64,000 nucleotides of DNA, from the NCBI RefSeq assembly GCF_008065155.1, contig NZ_CP042819.1, positions 1,178,001 through 1,242,000 of the forward strand, written 5' to 3'. This document shows positions 62,802 through 64,000 of this stretch, piece after piece. The translations under genes were made by a program, and so were the position numbers. The DNA comes from Octadecabacter sp. SW4. Its GTDB lineage: Bacteria > Pseudomonadota > Alphaproteobacteria > Rhodobacterales > Rhodobacteraceae. The notes beneath the pieces were generated by a model. It was not told where the DNA came from, did no database searches, and saw nothing but the letters and a program-made list of their open reading frames with translations. How positions within the stretch are numbered: position 1 is the first letter of the stretch; each line of letters begins with the position of its first letter.

Positions 62802-63785
62802 TCAGGGAACCAGAACGGCGGCCCCGGTGACCCGCCCGGAGCGAAGGTCATCCAGCGCGCGATTGGCCTGTTCAAGGTGATAGGCCGTCGTTTCGGTCTC
62901 TATGCCGGCTTCGAGGGCCAGCGGCAGAAATTTGTCACCATCGCTGCGCGTCAAGTTCGCAACCGAGCGGATGACCCGTTCATGCCACAAATCGGCGTAG
63001 GGGAACGTCGGGATATCACTCATATGAATACCGCCCGACACGACACAGCCGCCCTTGCGAACCGCCTTCAGTGCCTTTGGAATAAGCGCGCCGACCGGCG
63101 CAAAAATCAGCGCTGCGTCCAGCGGTTCGGGTGGGCTGGCGTCAGACGTGCCTGCCCAGACCGCGCCCAGACGACGGGCGAAGGCCTGCGCCGACTTGTC
63201 GCCGGGCCTGGTGAAGGCATAGACCTCTTTGCCTTGCCAGACGCAGAGCTGGCACAGGATATGCGCCGCCGCCCCGAACCCGTAAAGCCCGATGCGGTCG
63301 GCGGAACCAGCGCGCTTCAGCGTGCGATATCCGATCAGCCCCGCGCAAAGCAGTGGTGCCAGCCGCACCGGGTCCGCATCGTCGGGCAGAGGAAAGACAT
63401 ATGCGGCGTCTGCCACGCATAGTTCGGCATAGCCGCCGTTTCGGGTATAGCCCGTGAATGCTGGCGTGTCGCAAAGGTTCTCGCGATGTGCGCGGCAATG
63501 CGGACATGTCCCGCATGTGCGGCCCAGCCAAGGCACACCGGCCCGTTGGCCCAGTGTCAGACTGTCCACACCCGCGCCAAGCGCGTCGATACGCCCGACG
63601 ATCTCGTGCCCGGGTATCAGTGGAAGGATGGGATGGGACAGGTCGCCATCAAGAATATGCAAATCGGTGCGGCAGACGCCGCAGGCCTCTACCCTGAGCC
63701 GCACTTCGCCCGGCCCCGGGACGGGGTCGGGCAACTCGCGGGCGACCAGCGGGGCGTTCTGCTTTTCCAAGACCATCGCGCGCAT
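62802..63785 (-). CDS. Zinc-dependent alcohol dehydrogenase (AdhA-like)
   Basis: 327 residues, medium-chain dehydrogenase family. Catalytic zinc ligands are in ACGVCRTDLH (about 34-43) and GHEIVG; the structural zinc site is CGTCPHCRAHRENLC with four Cys. The cofactor loop GLYGFGAAAH replaces the usual GxGxxG with GFGAAA, as in AdhA-like enzymes. It interconverts alcohols and aldehydes with NAD(P). The start has a weak AGG upstream. It is convergent with the APH/AAA gene. Confidence 0.92.
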   Translation of the reverse strand: MRAMVLEKQNAPLVARELPDPVPGPGEVRLRVEACGVCRTDLHILDGDLSHPILPLIPGHEIVGRIDALGAGVDSLTLGQRAGVPWLGRTCGTCPHCRAHRENLCDTPAFTGYTRNGGYAELCVADAAYVFPLPDDADPVRLAPLLCAGLIGYRTLKRAGSADRIGLYGFGAAAHILCQLCVWQGKEVYAFTRPGDKSAQAFARRLGAVWAGTSDASPPEPLDAALIFAPVGALIPKALKAVRKGGCVVSGGIHMSDIPTFPYADLWHERVIRSVANLTRSDGDKFLPLALEAGIETETTAYHLEQANRALDDLRSGRVTGAAVLVP

Positions 63786-63885
63786 GGGTGTCCACTACCT
63801 GTTGTGGCAACCGGGCATTGCCACCTGATTTTCAGGACATTTCACAGAACAATGCCCCAATGCATCTTGTTGCGCTTCCGCCCGC

Positions 63886-64000
63886 CTATTCCTGTATTGA
63901 TTGCAGGTAGGTGGCAAGCGACAGGATCCGCCCGCGCACGATCACTTCTGCGCCATACTCCCCCGACGTGCGGATCGATTCTTCCTTGTAGCGGTCGCCC
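63886..64000 (-). CDS. C-terminal end of an unidentified protein (cut by window)
   Basis: On the minus strand an open frame from the right edge ends with TAG at 63886-63888. The 37 visible residues begin GDRYKEESIR and end LATYLQSIQE. The fragment is too short to identify. It lies upstream of the alcohol dehydrogenase in the same direction, 100 bases away. Confidence 0.5.
   Translation of the reverse strand, partial: GDRYKEESIRTSGEYGAEVIVRGRILSLATYLQSIQE

Noticed and set aside
1..64000. CRISPR arrays, tRNA or rRNA genes, insertion sequences, prophage or integrase genes
   Set aside because: No regularly spaced repeats, no cloverleaf or rRNA-like sequence, and no transposase or integrase motifs were seen by eye; a covariance or HMM search would be the proper test.

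Overview
The window is high-GC and gene-dense, with short gaps and many 4-base ATGA/GTGA gene overlaps. It looks like a chromosomal segment of an alphaproteobacterium, most likely a Rhodobacterales (Roseobacter/Rhodobacter-type) species. Supporting this are FdhD next to the formate dehydrogenase delta subunit, an orphan Rieske protein of the cytochrome bc1 type, a ~2,800-residue cyclic beta-1,2-glucan synthase, an FNR-type regulator with matching TTGAT-like boxes, and the overall gene style. No rRNA, tRNA, CRISPR array, integrase or transposase was recognised. One gene is cut at each end of the window.

Layout. 0-9 kb: end of a formate dehydrogenase locus (fdhD, fdsD); a tightly overlapped operon of a GNAT-like protein, a multi-TM protein, an Acg-type nitroreductase and a glycerate kinase; then assorted metabolic genes. 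9-28.3 kb: a stress and envelope region. It holds a patatin phospholipase, an unusual CPD-type metal P-type ATPase followed by a transporter and arcABC (arginine deiminase pathway), cyclopropane fatty acid synthase with an archaeal-type GAPDH, two ECF sigma factors with Cys-rich tails, an EamA exporter, a DUF3141 / FabI / orphan Rieske / CBS-BON / cardiolipin-synthase-like operon, and a 55-residue Cys-rich peptide. 28.4-36.7 kb: membrane and electron-carrier genes, including a frameshifted amino-acid permease, NhaA, an ion channel, a TetR unit and a PAP2-like protein. 36.8-42 kb: secreted proteins and c-type cytochromes. 42.3-64 kb: low-oxygen/stress genes (BON, universal stress proteins, cyclic glucan synthase, Hsp20, two Crp/Fnr regulators, host-attachment-like protein, HPF-cold-shock fusion, CBS, DUF2267, APH/AAA ATPase) and a zinc alcohol dehydrogenase.

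The main discovery is regulatory. Between 9.9 and 28.2 kb I find seven copies of TGTAA(C/T/G)G-N15-CGTC. The spacing from the TGTAA hexamer to CGTC is exactly 16 bases in all seven, and each copy points at a nearby gene start. One lies in front of the first Cys-rich sigma factor (autoregulation). The others precede the patatin, the P-type ATPase, cfa-gap, the EamA exporter, the DUF3141 operon and the Cys-rich peptide. Both sigma factors carry a CxC motif in the linker between regions 2 and 4 plus a Cys-rich C-terminus. From memory, this is the architecture of CorE-like metal-sensing sigma factors that work without an anti-sigma factor. I infer a compact regulon combining metal export with membrane lipid remodelling.

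A second, independent layer is seen at 42-61 kb. Five TTGNN-N4-(A/G)TCAA boxes sit 60-66 bases before start codons of stress genes, and an FNR-like regulator with four cysteines is encoded in one of the controlled operons. All functions are read from sequence motifs without database searches.
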